From: JAGNNV01 sp031392925
GTDB taxonomy: Bacteria; Acidobacteriota; Vicinamibacteria; Fen-336; JAGNNV01
Assembly (NCBI GenBank): GCA_031392925.1
Contig: JANMVV010000158.1
Location: forward strand, 1 to 64,000
Direction: 5' to 3'
DNA length: 64,000 nt
A program made the position numbers and the translations under genes. The notes beneath the pieces are model-generated. The model did no database searches. It had not been told where the DNA came from and saw only the letters and a list, made by a program, of their open reading frames with translations. Shown piece after piece: positions 36,185 to 44,028 of the stretch; the stretch's first letter is position 1, and each line of letters starts with the position of its first letter.

Positions 36185-36970
36185 TCAATTTTCCTCGTTC
36201 TTCAGTCCAAAAGGTCGGGGCTTGATGATCTGGGGAGGTTTCTGCCGGCTCATGTCGCCCCCGGCGCTGCGCCAGATCGCGATCCAGGTCGCGGCCACCG
36301 CGCTCACCGAGCGCGAATAGGCGATCGACGACACCGCGAACACCGGGCTGCGGAAGTCGATCTCGGTGGCCGGGACCACCCGACCGTCCTCCTGCCCCTC
36401 TTCGCGGAGACGTGCGGCCTGGGCCGGGGTCTTCGCAATCACGCGGTCGAGAAAGCCGGGAAGCTCATCGAGAGCCAGGCGCATCGAGTCCGGCTCGACA
36501 AGCACCACCGGGATCTTGTCGAGGTTGGCGGTGGTGAAGAGATAGAACTCGCGCCGGATGGCCTTCGCCTTCGCGTCGCTCCCGATGCCAAGGCCAACGC
36601 TCGGGTCGGCAAGGTCGACGGCCAGGCGGTAGGTGGCGCCGAGGGCGATCACCGCTCCGCGAAAGTCGTGACCGCCAAGCGCCTTCACGCGTTCCGTGAA
36701 CTCCAGGGCCAGCGCCTGCTTCGTGGGCGCATCCAGCCTGCCCTTGGGAAGATCGGAATAGACGAGGGACAGGGCCGGCATACTGGAAGTCCGGGCGTCC
36801 GCGAAGATCTCCGCTTCGTTCGCGAGAAAGATTTCGGCCAGCGACTTCGGAACGATCTTGAGCGCGTCCCTGGCGATCCGCTGGGACAGGTCGGCCGGCC
36901 ACGCCTCGGCCCGGGGCGAGCCGAGAAGAAGCGCGGAGAGCGCCAGAACAAACAAGCGGCTTCGGATCAA
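36185..36970 (-). CDS. Secreted protein of unknown function
   Basis: 261 aa with a signal peptide (LFVLALSALLLGSPRAEAWP, cleavage near AEA-WP). Mature part is mostly helical with a conserved-looking block AWPADLSQRIARDALKIVPK and several His/Asp-containing stretches (KALGGHDFRGAVIALGATYRLAVDLADPS) that faintly recall zinc-dependent phospholipase C-like families, but I cannot name it. Lies 4 bp upstream of purH and 4 bp downstream of the coiled-coil gene, so the three are co-translated neighbours. Confidence 0.7.
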   Translation of the reverse strand: MIRSRLFVLALSALLLGSPRAEAWPADLSQRIARDALKIVPKSLAEIFLANEAEIFADARTSSMPALSLVYSDLPKGRLDAPTKQALALEFTERVKALGGHDFRGAVIALGATYRLAVDLADPSVGLGIGSDAKAKAIRREFYLFTTANLDKIPVVLVEPDSMRLALDELPGFLDRVIAKTPAQAARLREEGQEDGRVVPATEIDFRSPVFAVSSIAYSRSVSAVAATWIAIWRSAGGDMSRQKPPQIIKPRPFGLKNEEN

Positions 36971-36974
36971 GCGA

Positions 36975-37598
36975 TCAATCGATCCGCACGGGCTTCGCCT
37001 TGAGCGCCACTTTTCCGTCCTGAAGGGCCACCCGGAAATCCACGGCCACCGCGTCCTTCTCCTCGAGCAAGCGGGTGCGCTGCTGGGCGATGAGCTTCTT
37101 GAAGGACTCGAACTTCACCTCCGACTCGCCCACCGAGGCGCGCGCCGCCTTGAACTGCTCGTACAGGACCTTCACTCCCTGCTCGTCTTCGCGCAGGGTG
37201 CTGAGACGCACTTCCACTCGGGCGCCGGCCCCGGGGTCCACGGCCCTCGACCCAGCCAGGAGCGGCGGCGCCGCCGCGGTGGTGGCGGAGGCTTCGGCCG
37301 CGTCGCGCACGTGCTTGAGCTGGACGGAGGAGAGCGGCCGCCCTTCCTCGATGGCGCGGAGCTTGCGGTTCCACAAGTCGGAAAGCGTGTTGTACTTCGC
37401 GGTGAGGGACTGGAATCTGAACCGCTCGATATTGTTCCGAATCTCCACACCCACGTAACGGCGCACCAGCCGATCCAGCCGCTGCTTGGCCTCGAACGGA
37501 GCCTTGCGCTCCTGCCCCGAGAAGAACCGCTCCCATTCCTTCTGGAGCTTGAAGATCCCCTGGTCGATCTTCTCGAGATCTTCCTCTAGCGCGCTCAT
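36975..37598 (-). CDS. Coiled-coil protein, MXAN_5187 C-terminal-domain-like
   Basis: 207 aa, cytoplasmic, helical. The region RYVGVEIRNNIERFRFQSL followed by YNTLSDLWNRK resembles the conserved C-terminal domain of MXAN_5187-type proteins of Myxococcus and Acidobacteriota, where it is followed by a variable tail. No catalytic motif visible. First or second gene in the unit ending with purH. Family assignment from memory of the motif and so moderate. Confidence 0.65.
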   Translation of the reverse strand: MSALEEDLEKIDQGIFKLQKEWERFFSGQERKAPFEAKQRLDRLVRRYVGVEIRNNIERFRFQSLTAKYNTLSDLWNRKLRAIEEGRPLSSVQLKHVRDAAEASATTAAAPPLLAGSRAVDPGAGARVEVRLSTLREDEQGVKVLYEQFKAARASVGESEVKFESFKKLIAQQRTRLLEEKDAVAVDFRVALQDGKVALKAKPVRID

Positions 37599-37641
37599 CG
37601 ATAGAACCCCGACCCGATTCCCGAGATCAAGGCCATGGCCA

Positions 37642-38043
37642 TCACTCCTTCACGAAGAAGGACATGAGAGGAAGCCACAGCTCGTGGCCGTAGGGAGCCT
37701 TCCGGCCCGCCACCAGGATCTCGCTGCCCGGGCGCGCGGCCACGAGCGAAGCCACGTCGCGCAATAGGGACGCCTGCTCGGTCCGGAATTCGGCGCGATA
37801 GCGCGTGATCGAGCCTTCCTTGAAGGTGCTGAAGGATGCGGCCTGCCCGGAAAGCCGCTTCGCCCTCGTCACCACGTCATCCTCGGAGTCGTCGAACACC
37901 ACCGAAATGGCGAAAGGCTTCTGCCGGCGGCCCGGGTAGAGGATCTCCACCAGTTCGTCGGACATGCCTTCGATGTTCTCTTCGACCTTCGGCACCACAG
38001 GGGGCAGACGGTCGGCATACGTCGGAACGCGGTCCCGGCTCAT
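37642..38043 (-). CDS. Hypothetical protein, 133 aa
   Basis: 133 aa, no signal peptide. The central part (KPFAISVVFDDSEDDVVTRAKRLS) and the C-terminal LVAARPGSEILVAGRKAPYG look like a small alpha/beta domain, which I do not recognise. It is the upstream gene of the unit that runs through 36975-37598, 36185-36970 and purH, with a 43-bp gap. Start ATG 38043 is supported by the short intergenic space. Confidence 0.6.
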   Translation of the reverse strand: MSRDRVPTYADRLPPVVPKVEENIEGMSDELVEILYPGRRQKPFAISVVFDDSEDDVVTRAKRLSGQAASFSTFKEGSITRYRAEFRTEQASLLRDVASLVAARPGSEILVAGRKAPYGHELWLPLMSFFVKE

Positions 38044-38089
38044 CGTGATCGATGAATCTTATCGGTTCCGCGCGGCTTGGGGCGAAGGG

Positions 38090-39364
38090 CTATTTCGAGG
38101 CTCCGTCCAGAGCCTCGATGGTCGCGGTGGAGGCCGGCCGTTCGGTCTTGAGGCGCGCGGCGATCTGCTCGTTGGCGGCCCAGACCCGGAGGATGTTCTC
38201 GCCCACCAGCTTCTTCACGTCCGCGTCGGTCCAGCCCCGGCGCAGAAGCTCGGCCACGAGATGGGGATACTTCGAAACATCCTCCAGGCCGTCGGGCAAC
38301 TCGTCGGTGCCGTCGTAGTCGCCTCCGAGGCCAATGTGGTCGACCCCGGCGATCCGGCGGATGTGCTCGATGTGGTTGGCGACCTGCTCGAGGGTCGCGT
38401 TCTTCGTCTTGAACTGCGCGGTGACTTCGGCGGTGATCCGCTTCATCGTGGCCTCATCGGTGACTCCCTCGAGCTTCGCCTTCAGGGCGTCGCGACGCTC
38501 GCGGCCCTTGGTGGCGACGTCCTGGGAGATGAAGCCGGGAACGAAGGTCACCATCACCACACCTCCATTCGACGCCAGCTGGCGCAGGATCGCGTCGGGG
38601 ACATTGCGCGGCACGTCGCACAGGGCGCGGGCCGAGCTGTGCGAGAAGATCACCGGCGAGGCGCTGACCCGAATCGCGTCCTCCATGGTCTTTGGGGAGA
38701 CGTGAGAGAGATCGATCATCATGCCGAGACGGTTCATCTCGCGAACCACCTCCTCGCCGAACTTCGTGAGCCCCCCGTGCGTCGCGGGGCCCGCGGCCGC
38801 GTCGGCCCAGTCCAGAGTCACGTTGTGGGTGAGGGTCAGGTAGCGCGCGCCCAGAGCGTAGAAGGCGCGCAGGGCGCCGAGGGAGTTCTCGATGGCGTGA
38901 CCGCCCTCCATCCCGAGCATCGACGCGACCTTGCCCCGGCGGAAGATGGGGAGGACCTGGGACGCGTTGAGCGCGAGTTCGAGACGGTCGGGATATTTCT
39001 GGATGACCCGGCGGGCGATGTCGATCTGTTCGAGCTGCACCTTCGCATAGCCGAGCTTCTTCGTTTCCTCCTCGCCCGGAATGTAAACGGACCAGAACTG
39101 CCCCCCCATCATCCCCTGGGCCATTCTTGGAAGATCGGTCTGGCCGGGCGCGGTCTTGCGAAGGTCGTAGGCCTCGACGTCCTTGGGACTCTCCTTGGAG
39201 ATCCGAATGGCCCAGGGAACGTCATTGTGGCCATCGATCAGGGGCGTGACCTTGAGGATGGCCCGGGCGCGCGTCAGGAAGGGATCGGCGGCGGTCTTTG
39301 AAGCGGTCGGCACGGCGGGAGCCCCCTGAAGAAGCGTCATCACGGCGAAGGCGGTTGTGATCAT
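38090..39364 (-). CDS. Membrane dipeptidase (M19, renal dipeptidase-like), exported
   Basis: 424 aa with a hydrophobic N-terminus (ITTAFAVMTLLQGAPAVPTA). Metal ligands of the M19 binuclear site are visible: HxD in LIDGHNDVPW, the bridging Glu in MLGMEGGHAI, His in FSHSSARALCDVPRN, and the GLGGDYDG block. M19 enzymes cleave dipeptides, including D-amino acid-containing ones. Separate unit from the purH genes (46-bp gap) with no obvious promoter motif. Confidence 0.92.
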   Translation of the reverse strand: MITTAFAVMTLLQGAPAVPTASKTAADPFLTRARAILKVTPLIDGHNDVPWAIRISKESPKDVEAYDLRKTAPGQTDLPRMAQGMMGGQFWSVYIPGEEETKKLGYAKVQLEQIDIARRVIQKYPDRLELALNASQVLPIFRRGKVASMLGMEGGHAIENSLGALRAFYALGARYLTLTHNVTLDWADAAAGPATHGGLTKFGEEVVREMNRLGMMIDLSHVSPKTMEDAIRVSASPVIFSHSSARALCDVPRNVPDAILRQLASNGGVVMVTFVPGFISQDVATKGRERRDALKAKLEGVTDEATMKRITAEVTAQFKTKNATLEQVANHIEHIRRIAGVDHIGLGGDYDGTDELPDGLEDVSKYPHLVAELLRRGWTDADVKKLVGENILRVWAANEQIAARLKTERPASTATIEALDGASK

Positions 39365-39433
39365 GTGTCCTCGTGTCGGCCGGAAGGGGCAGAGCCCGTT
39401 TCGAGGGCTCGGCGCGGCCTGAAGGCTCGAAGC

Positions 39434-41560
39434 TTAGAGCTTGAAGTCGATTTGAATGGCGACCCAGGCCCGGCCGGGTTTGCCGTTGAGGGTGGCCGGC
39501 TTGTACTTGCGCCGTTTCACGTTGTCGAGCGCGGCCTGATTGAGGCCCGAGGTGCCGGCAACACCGCGGATGAGGCGGACTTCGGCCACGTTTCCCTGCT
39601 CGTCCACCAGCGCCGAGACCACCACGCTTCCGGTGATCCTCTGCGCACGGGCTATGGGCGGATACTCGATCCTGAACTGCGAGACGAGAATCGGGGCCAC
39701 CACCACCGGGTCGGAGAGATCGAGCAGTGCCGGACCTCCGGCGGGCGCCGGGGCCGCGGCGGCTCCCGCGGGCGGCGGGACTGCAGCCGTGGGTGGGGGC
39801 GAGGCGGGGGAAGCGGCCACGGGAGCGGGCGTGCTCGCCGGAGCGATGGACGGGGATGCGGCGGCGGCCTCGAATGCTTTCGCGACCTCCGCGGCCCTCG
39901 CGGCCTCGGCGGCGCGAGTTTCCTCCGCCTTCTTCCTCTCCTCTTCGATCTTCAGACGCTCGGCCTGCAGACGGGCCTCCTGATCGGCCTGGGCCTTCTT
40001 CCTCGCTTCGTCCTGGGCCTTTTGCAGTTCCGCCGGATCGACGGCCCGGCCTTTCGCCTTGGCCTGAGCTTCGATCGTCTTCTTCGCTTCGTCCGCCGCC
40101 TTCTGTTCGGCCGCGACCTTTTCAGCCTCGAGCGCCGCGAGGCGCGACTCGAGCTCGCGAACCCGAGCGAGGGCCGCCGTCTCCGCCGCGTTCATGGTGG
40201 GCGCGGTGGCAGGGCCGGGAGTCGGAGCGGCGGAGCGCGTGAGGAAATAGCCCGCGACCGCCGCAACCACGACCACCCCGATGACAACCGGCGCCACGGG
40301 GAAGCCCTTCTTCTCGGCCAGGATGCTCTGGAAGAGCTGGTCTTCAGCCGGGCTCGGAGGCGCCGGGCTCGCCGCCGGCGCCGGAACGCGGCTGATGCGC
40401 CCCGAGTCGTGCTTGACCGGTTCAAACTTGGCGGCTTCCGCCTTGAAGGCCTCGGGCCGGATCGCGTCCATCCGAAGCGTGCTGTCGAGGGCGGCCCTGG
40501 GCGGAGCGGCGGGCGTCGACGCCGGCCCGCCGTGGACCAGGCCGGAGGCCGAGACCACCGTTGGCGCGGCCGCGGCGGGGGGAGCGCTCATCTCGGCGAG
40601 ATACGGCCGGTAGTCCGCGTTCTTTTCGGCCTTGATCCGGGCCGCGTCGTCGTCTCCCTCGTCACGGAAAAGAGTGTGCATGAAGAACGCAAGATTGAAC
40701 GTGGTCGGCGAATAGTCGCCGGAGAAGAGCAGAGTGTCGACCGCCTTCTTGAACGCGGTCGCATCCTTGAACCTCCGGCCCGGATCCTCGGCCAGGGCCT
40801 GGCCGAGGAGCGCCGCCAGCGCTTTGGGGATGGGCGCCCCGTCCGTTCCGGGCGACTGGATCCTCGCGGCTTCGATGCTCTTGAGCGTCGATTCCGTCCG
40901 GGGCAGGGCCACCCCGGTGAGCATCTCGAAGAGTTGCGCGCCGAGACTGAAGATATCGGCCCTGATGTCGAGGGGCGCCGTCCCTTCCAGTTCAGGGGCG
41001 AGGAACCTGGCCTCGCGGACCCCCACGCAATTCGCGTTGCGCAGGACGCGAGGCGGCAGTCCGAAACCGCGGACACTGACTTCGCCGTCATGGGACACGT
41101 GGATGAATTCCGGAACCAGGAAGCCGTGGGTCTGCTTCTTACCCTGGGCCGCCTCGAGAGCGGCCGCGGCCTTGCTCGCGATCAGGAGGGCGTGGTCGGC
41201 GGCGAAAGGGTGGCCCTCGGCCTGCGACCGCTCCATGAGCGCGCCCACCGATCGGCCGTCGAACAGTTCATATGCCGAAAACGCCGTCTTGTCGAGGCGT
41301 CCGGCCTCGAAGCCGCGGACCACCTGCGCGTGCTGGACCGCCAGTCCGTTTTTCAGCCCGTCGGCCAGAGCCTGGGCGACCTCGGGGGCCAGGAGTTCGG
41401 AGCGAAACAGCTGGACATGCCGCTCGTATCCCGAGGTCCCCAGTTGTATGGCGCGAAAGAACGAGCCAGCGCTGGTTCGCGCGTCCTCGGACTGCAGGAC
41501 GAACCGACCGTATCGCTCTTTGGTCTCCACGTGGCGCCTCGCTTCACGGACAGCAAACAC
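39434..41560 (-). CDS. Pseudokinase - transmembrane - coiled coil - TonB C-terminal domain fusion
   Basis: 708 aa from the GTG at 41560, with AGGAAGG 8 nt upstream; a GTG at 41527 just before the kinase-like fold is an alternative. Residues about 15-280 align with a Ser/Thr kinase (APE at 188-190, DIRADIFSLGAQLFEMLTG at 198-216), but catalytic residues are gone: HRDLKPSN is replaced by HGFLVPEF (145-152) and DFG by GFG (165-167). Then comes a Pro/Ala linker, a helix at 421-441, a charged coiled coil (about 455-575) and a TonB C-terminal domain (about 615-708) ending QIDFKL. Expected topology: kinase-like part in the cytoplasm, TonB domain in the periplasm. It follows the PilMNOP-like genes by 86 bp. 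Confidence 0.85.
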   Translation of the reverse strand: MFAVREARRHVETKERYGRFVLQSEDARTSAGSFFRAIQLGTSGYERHVQLFRSELLAPEVAQALADGLKNGLAVQHAQVVRGFEAGRLDKTAFSAYELFDGRSVGALMERSQAEGHPFAADHALLIASKAAAALEAAQGKKQTHGFLVPEFIHVSHDGEVSVRGFGLPPRVLRNANCVGVREARFLAPELEGTAPLDIRADIFSLGAQLFEMLTGVALPRTESTLKSIEAARIQSPGTDGAPIPKALAALLGQALAEDPGRRFKDATAFKKAVDTLLFSGDYSPTTFNLAFFMHTLFRDEGDDDAARIKAEKNADYRPYLAEMSAPPAAAAPTVVSASGLVHGGPASTPAAPPRAALDSTLRMDAIRPEAFKAEAAKFEPVKHDSGRISRVPAPAASPAPPSPAEDQLFQSILAEKKGFPVAPVVIGVVVVAAVAGYFLTRSAAPTPGPATAPTMNAAETAALARVRELESRLAALEAEKVAAEQKAADEAKKTIEAQAKAKGRAVDPAELQKAQDEARKKAQADQEARLQAERLKIEEERKKAEETRAAEAARAAEVAKAFEAAAASPSIAPASTPAPVAASPASPPPTAAVPPPAGAAAAPAPAGGPALLDLSDPVVVAPILVSQFRIEYPPIARAQRITGSVVVSALVDEQGNVAEVRLIRGVAGTSGLNQAALDNVKRRKYKPATLNGKPGRAWVAIQIDFKL

Positions 41561-41646
41561 CGGGGCTTCCTTCCTCTTGAAGTCGGATCGCCCACCGCGG
41601 CTGTCGTCCCGAGAACGCTACACGCCGAGCGACCCCGAGGTCAATG

Positions 41647-42519
41647 TCAGCGCTCCGACGAACCTGCCTTGAGAACCACGCGTCCGTGCAGGGGCGAGGT
41701 AAACACCGCCCCCTCGTCACGGTCGATCGAGACGCAGGTCCAGCCGTCGACGGCATCGCCCACCGAGATGACGCGGACCTCGTCGCCCACGCGAATGGAG
41801 ACGCGGCTCTTCCCTTCCGAGACCAGGAACGCGACCAGGGCAAACGGCGGCGCGGGCGCCGGCTCGACCGCGGGGATCGTCCCGGCCGGATCGAGAGGGG
41901 CAGCGGAAGGCGTCAGAGGGCGGGGCGGGGCGAGCCTTCGCGGCGTCTTCGAGACCTCAGGCAAAGGTGCAGCCTCCGCCGGAGGCGGATCCGAACCCCC
42001 GGAGCAGGCCGGGGGCGCGGGGATGCTGCCGCCCGGAAGCGATTCAAACACTCCGGTGTTGGCGGAGATGGCCCAGTTCTCGCCCTTTTCTCGAATGGAG
42101 ACACCGCGCAGGAAGGCTCCGCGGCCCGGATCCCCCAGCCTCTTTAGAAGCTCCACTACTGAGCGGTGCGCCCCGGTGGCCTCCACCGTGGCGCCTCCCT
42201 CGGAACCGCCGGTCACGCTCAGGGCGAAGGGCGATAGCGAAAGGCCGGCGGTCGCGGCGACCGCGCGCTGACGCAGCGACGCCGGATCCGAGGAAGCCCG
42301 GCAGACGGTTCCGAGAGCGCTGCCGATGCGGGCGCGAAGGGCCTTTGTCTCGCCCACCCCGCGCTCGGCCTTGACCCGGTCGCGCCGGATCTTGCTCTGC
42401 TGGCTCAGTCGAGTCTCCTGCTCGGCCCGCATGGGAGCGACGAGACCGAACCACACGATCGCCGCCAGGAGCCACGGCGCGATCGCTTGGACCTCCCGGC
42501 TCGTCCGGCGTTTCATCAT
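41647..42519 (-). CDS. PilO/GspM-like protein with fused PilP/GspC-like domain
   Basis: 290 aa. The start (ATG 42519) overlaps the preceding stop as ATGA; the open frame continues upstream to 43263 but that part is an antisense-like artefact of GC-rich codons. N-terminus: one membrane helix (about 13-29) then a coiled coil and a ferredoxin-like region, the PilO/GspM layout. After a Pro-rich linker, the last about 85 residues (FALVAFLVSEGKSRVSIRVGDEV ... VDGWTCVSIDRD) form a small beta domain of the PilP/GspC type. Fusing the two is unusual. Together with the next two genes it would form the inner-membrane platform of a type IV pilus or type II secretion-like machine. Confidence 0.68.
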   Translation of the reverse strand: MMKRRTSREVQAIAPWLLAAIVWFGLVAPMRAEQETRLSQQSKIRRDRVKAERGVGETKALRARIGSALGTVCRASSDPASLRQRAVAATAGLSLSPFALSVTGGSEGGATVEATGAHRSVVELLKRLGDPGRGAFLRGVSIREKGENWAISANTGVFESLPGGSIPAPPACSGGSDPPPAEAAPLPEVSKTPRRLAPPRPLTPSAAPLDPAGTIPAVEPAPAPPFALVAFLVSEGKSRVSIRVGDEVRVISVGDAVDGWTCVSIDRDEGAVFTSPLHGRVVLKAGSSER

Positions 42520-43049
42520 CGCGCGATCCCCTTCGGACGATGAAGGGCCGCGACGGTCGCGCGGACCAGGCCGGGGCGGCTCTCTGACCCGGGACGGATA
42601 TCGCTGAAGCGCGGCGCCTTCGAAAGGGCGCTCAGGAAGCGGTCGTAGGCCTCGGGCCCGCGGGCGACCACAGCCAGTTCCACGCGAGCGGTCGCATCCG
42701 GCTGGTACTCGATCCTGTAACTCATCACCGAGACGCCCTGGGGAAGAATCTCCCGCAGATCGGCGATGATCCGCTCGGGCGACGACTCCACGCTGGCGGC
42801 CGCGACGAGGAGGTCCGGACTCTTGAGCAGCATCCGCTTTTCGCTCTCGGCCGACTGAGCGAGCGCCGCCGCCTCGGCCATCGCCTTGCGCATCGATCGA
42901 TCCGCCGAAGAGGCGGCCATTCCCTCGCTGGCCGCGATGGCGAGCGCATACGCGAGGGCCACGAAGCCCGCGATCTGCACGCCTCGCCAGGCGCCTTGCG
43001 CTTCGTCGGCGAGGGCGCGCGAGCCGAATTCGGGGAGGCCGAGGCTCAC
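42516..43049 (-). CDS. PilN/GspL-C-terminal-like membrane protein
   Basis: 177 aa from GTG 43049, which overlaps the stop of the PilM-like gene by GTGA. A short cytoplasmic N-terminus (MSLGLPEFGSRALADEAQGAW) is followed by one helix at about 26-42 and a coiled coil, then an alpha/beta fold (LVAAASVESSPERIIADLREILPQGVSV), which is the PilN pattern. It lacks the highly conserved N-terminal NLLP motif of canonical PilN, so the assignment is by architecture and gene order. Confidence 0.7.
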   Translation of the reverse strand: MSLGLPEFGSRALADEAQGAWRGVQIAGFVALAYALAIAASEGMAASSADRSMRKAMAEAAALAQSAESEKRMLLKSPDLLVAAASVESSPERIIADLREILPQGVSVMSYRIEYQPDATARVELAVVARGPEAYDRFLSALSKAPRFSDIRPGSESRPGLVRATVAALHRPKGIAR

Positions 43050-43894
43050 TTCGAAGCACTCTCGTGGAAGAGGGACAGGAACGGAAACCGCTGAGGATCG
43101 GCGGCGCCGCGAAGGGCCGGTTCATCGAACGCGGTCTGGATCGTGACATCGCTGGCCTTGCCCCGCAGGGAGGAGGCGTCCTCGCCGAGCACGCGGATTT
43201 CCGAGACTTCGCTCGCCGCCCGCAGGGCTTCGTCGATCGAGCGCTGACCCCGGTCGTCTCCAAGGACGAGGAGACGGAGGTGGATCGCGTCCATGACCCC
43301 GGAAGCGTCGCGGACCGCGATGGCGCAGGCCGAGTCGCCGAAGATGAGATCCACCGTGCCCGGTCTCGGCGGGAGGCCGCGCAGGGCGGCGGAGAGCGAG
43401 GACGTGACCCGGGGGCGGCCGAATCCGAGCGAGGTCATCACCCTCTCGCCTTCCTCGATCGTGGTTTTGAGCACGGCCTGGGCCAGCACCGCGCCGCGGT
43501 GGACCGAGGACGAGCGTTCCGACCGGACCTCGGACAGCGCGATCGGAAAAGGCAGGAGGGGGGCCAGCCGGAACCGGACCAGATCGGCTTCCTCCACCTC
43601 CGGAGCCTGCGTCTTCTTCATGGCGGAGAGGTCGACGATCGAAGGAAAGGAGGCGCCCAGGGGCAGGAGGAGCGTGGCGTCACCGGAAGGGGCCTTGAGT
43701 TCGCGGGAGAGGCGAGAGACCGCCTCCCTCGAATCGGCCAGGACATCGGAAAAGAGGTCGCCCCCGCTGGCGCGCGACGCGAACCGCTCCGAACCGAAAC
43801 GTTCCAGGCGCGGGCCCGAGAAACCCTCCCGATAGACCGCGAGGGCGGCGCTGCGCGTGTCGACAAAGACGAGCGCCTTCTCGGAGAACCACAT
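43046..43894 (-). CDS. PilM-like (actin-fold) assembly protein
   Basis: 282 aa, no membrane segment. First gene of the operon and followed by a PilN-like gene with overlapping start, as in pilMN operons. Central strand-turn patterns such as TLLLPLGASFPSIVDL and the VDLIFGDSACAIAVRD segment fit the actin/FtsA-like fold of PilM and GspL cytoplasmic domains, but the sequence is divergent and shorter than typical PilM (about 350 aa). Would be the cytoplasmic partner that links the platform to the assembly ATPase; no pilB/pilC/pilQ genes are near. Confidence 0.65.
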   Translation of the reverse strand: MWFSEKALVFVDTRSAALAVYREGFSGPRLERFGSERFASRASGGDLFSDVLADSREAVSRLSRELKAPSGDATLLLPLGASFPSIVDLSAMKKTQAPEVEEADLVRFRLAPLLPFPIALSEVRSERSSSVHRGAVLAQAVLKTTIEEGERVMTSLGFGRPRVTSSLSAALRGLPPRPGTVDLIFGDSACAIAVRDASGVMDAIHLRLLVLGDDRGQRSIDEALRAASEVSEIRVLGEDASSLRGKASDVTIQTAFDEPALRGAADPQRFPFLSLFHESASK

Positions 43895-44028
43895 GGGGAC
43901 TCAATCTTAGGGTGTCTTTGCATCATATGAACCCCTTGACCCTTTCGCTAAGATCCGGGCAGTTGATTCCAATACGTCCGTGAACCCTCCGGGCGGTTCT
44001 CCCAGGCCCGGCTCAGAGTGGAGGTCCC

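Noticed and set aside
39365..42271. 968-aa plus-strand frame
   Set aside because: Antisense of the pseudokinase-TonB and PilO/P-like genes; no domain or signal, Gly/Arg-rich shadow.
41647..43263. Extended N-terminus of the PilO/P-like protein
   Set aside because: The part upstream of 42519 overlaps two real genes and is Arg/Pro-rich shadow; the ATGA overlap marks the true start.
43904..44028. Clear sigma70 promoter for the EF-G gene
   Set aside because: TAAGAT is seen near 43953 but no -35 hexamer lies at a proper distance; TTGACC is too close. Not listed as a feature.
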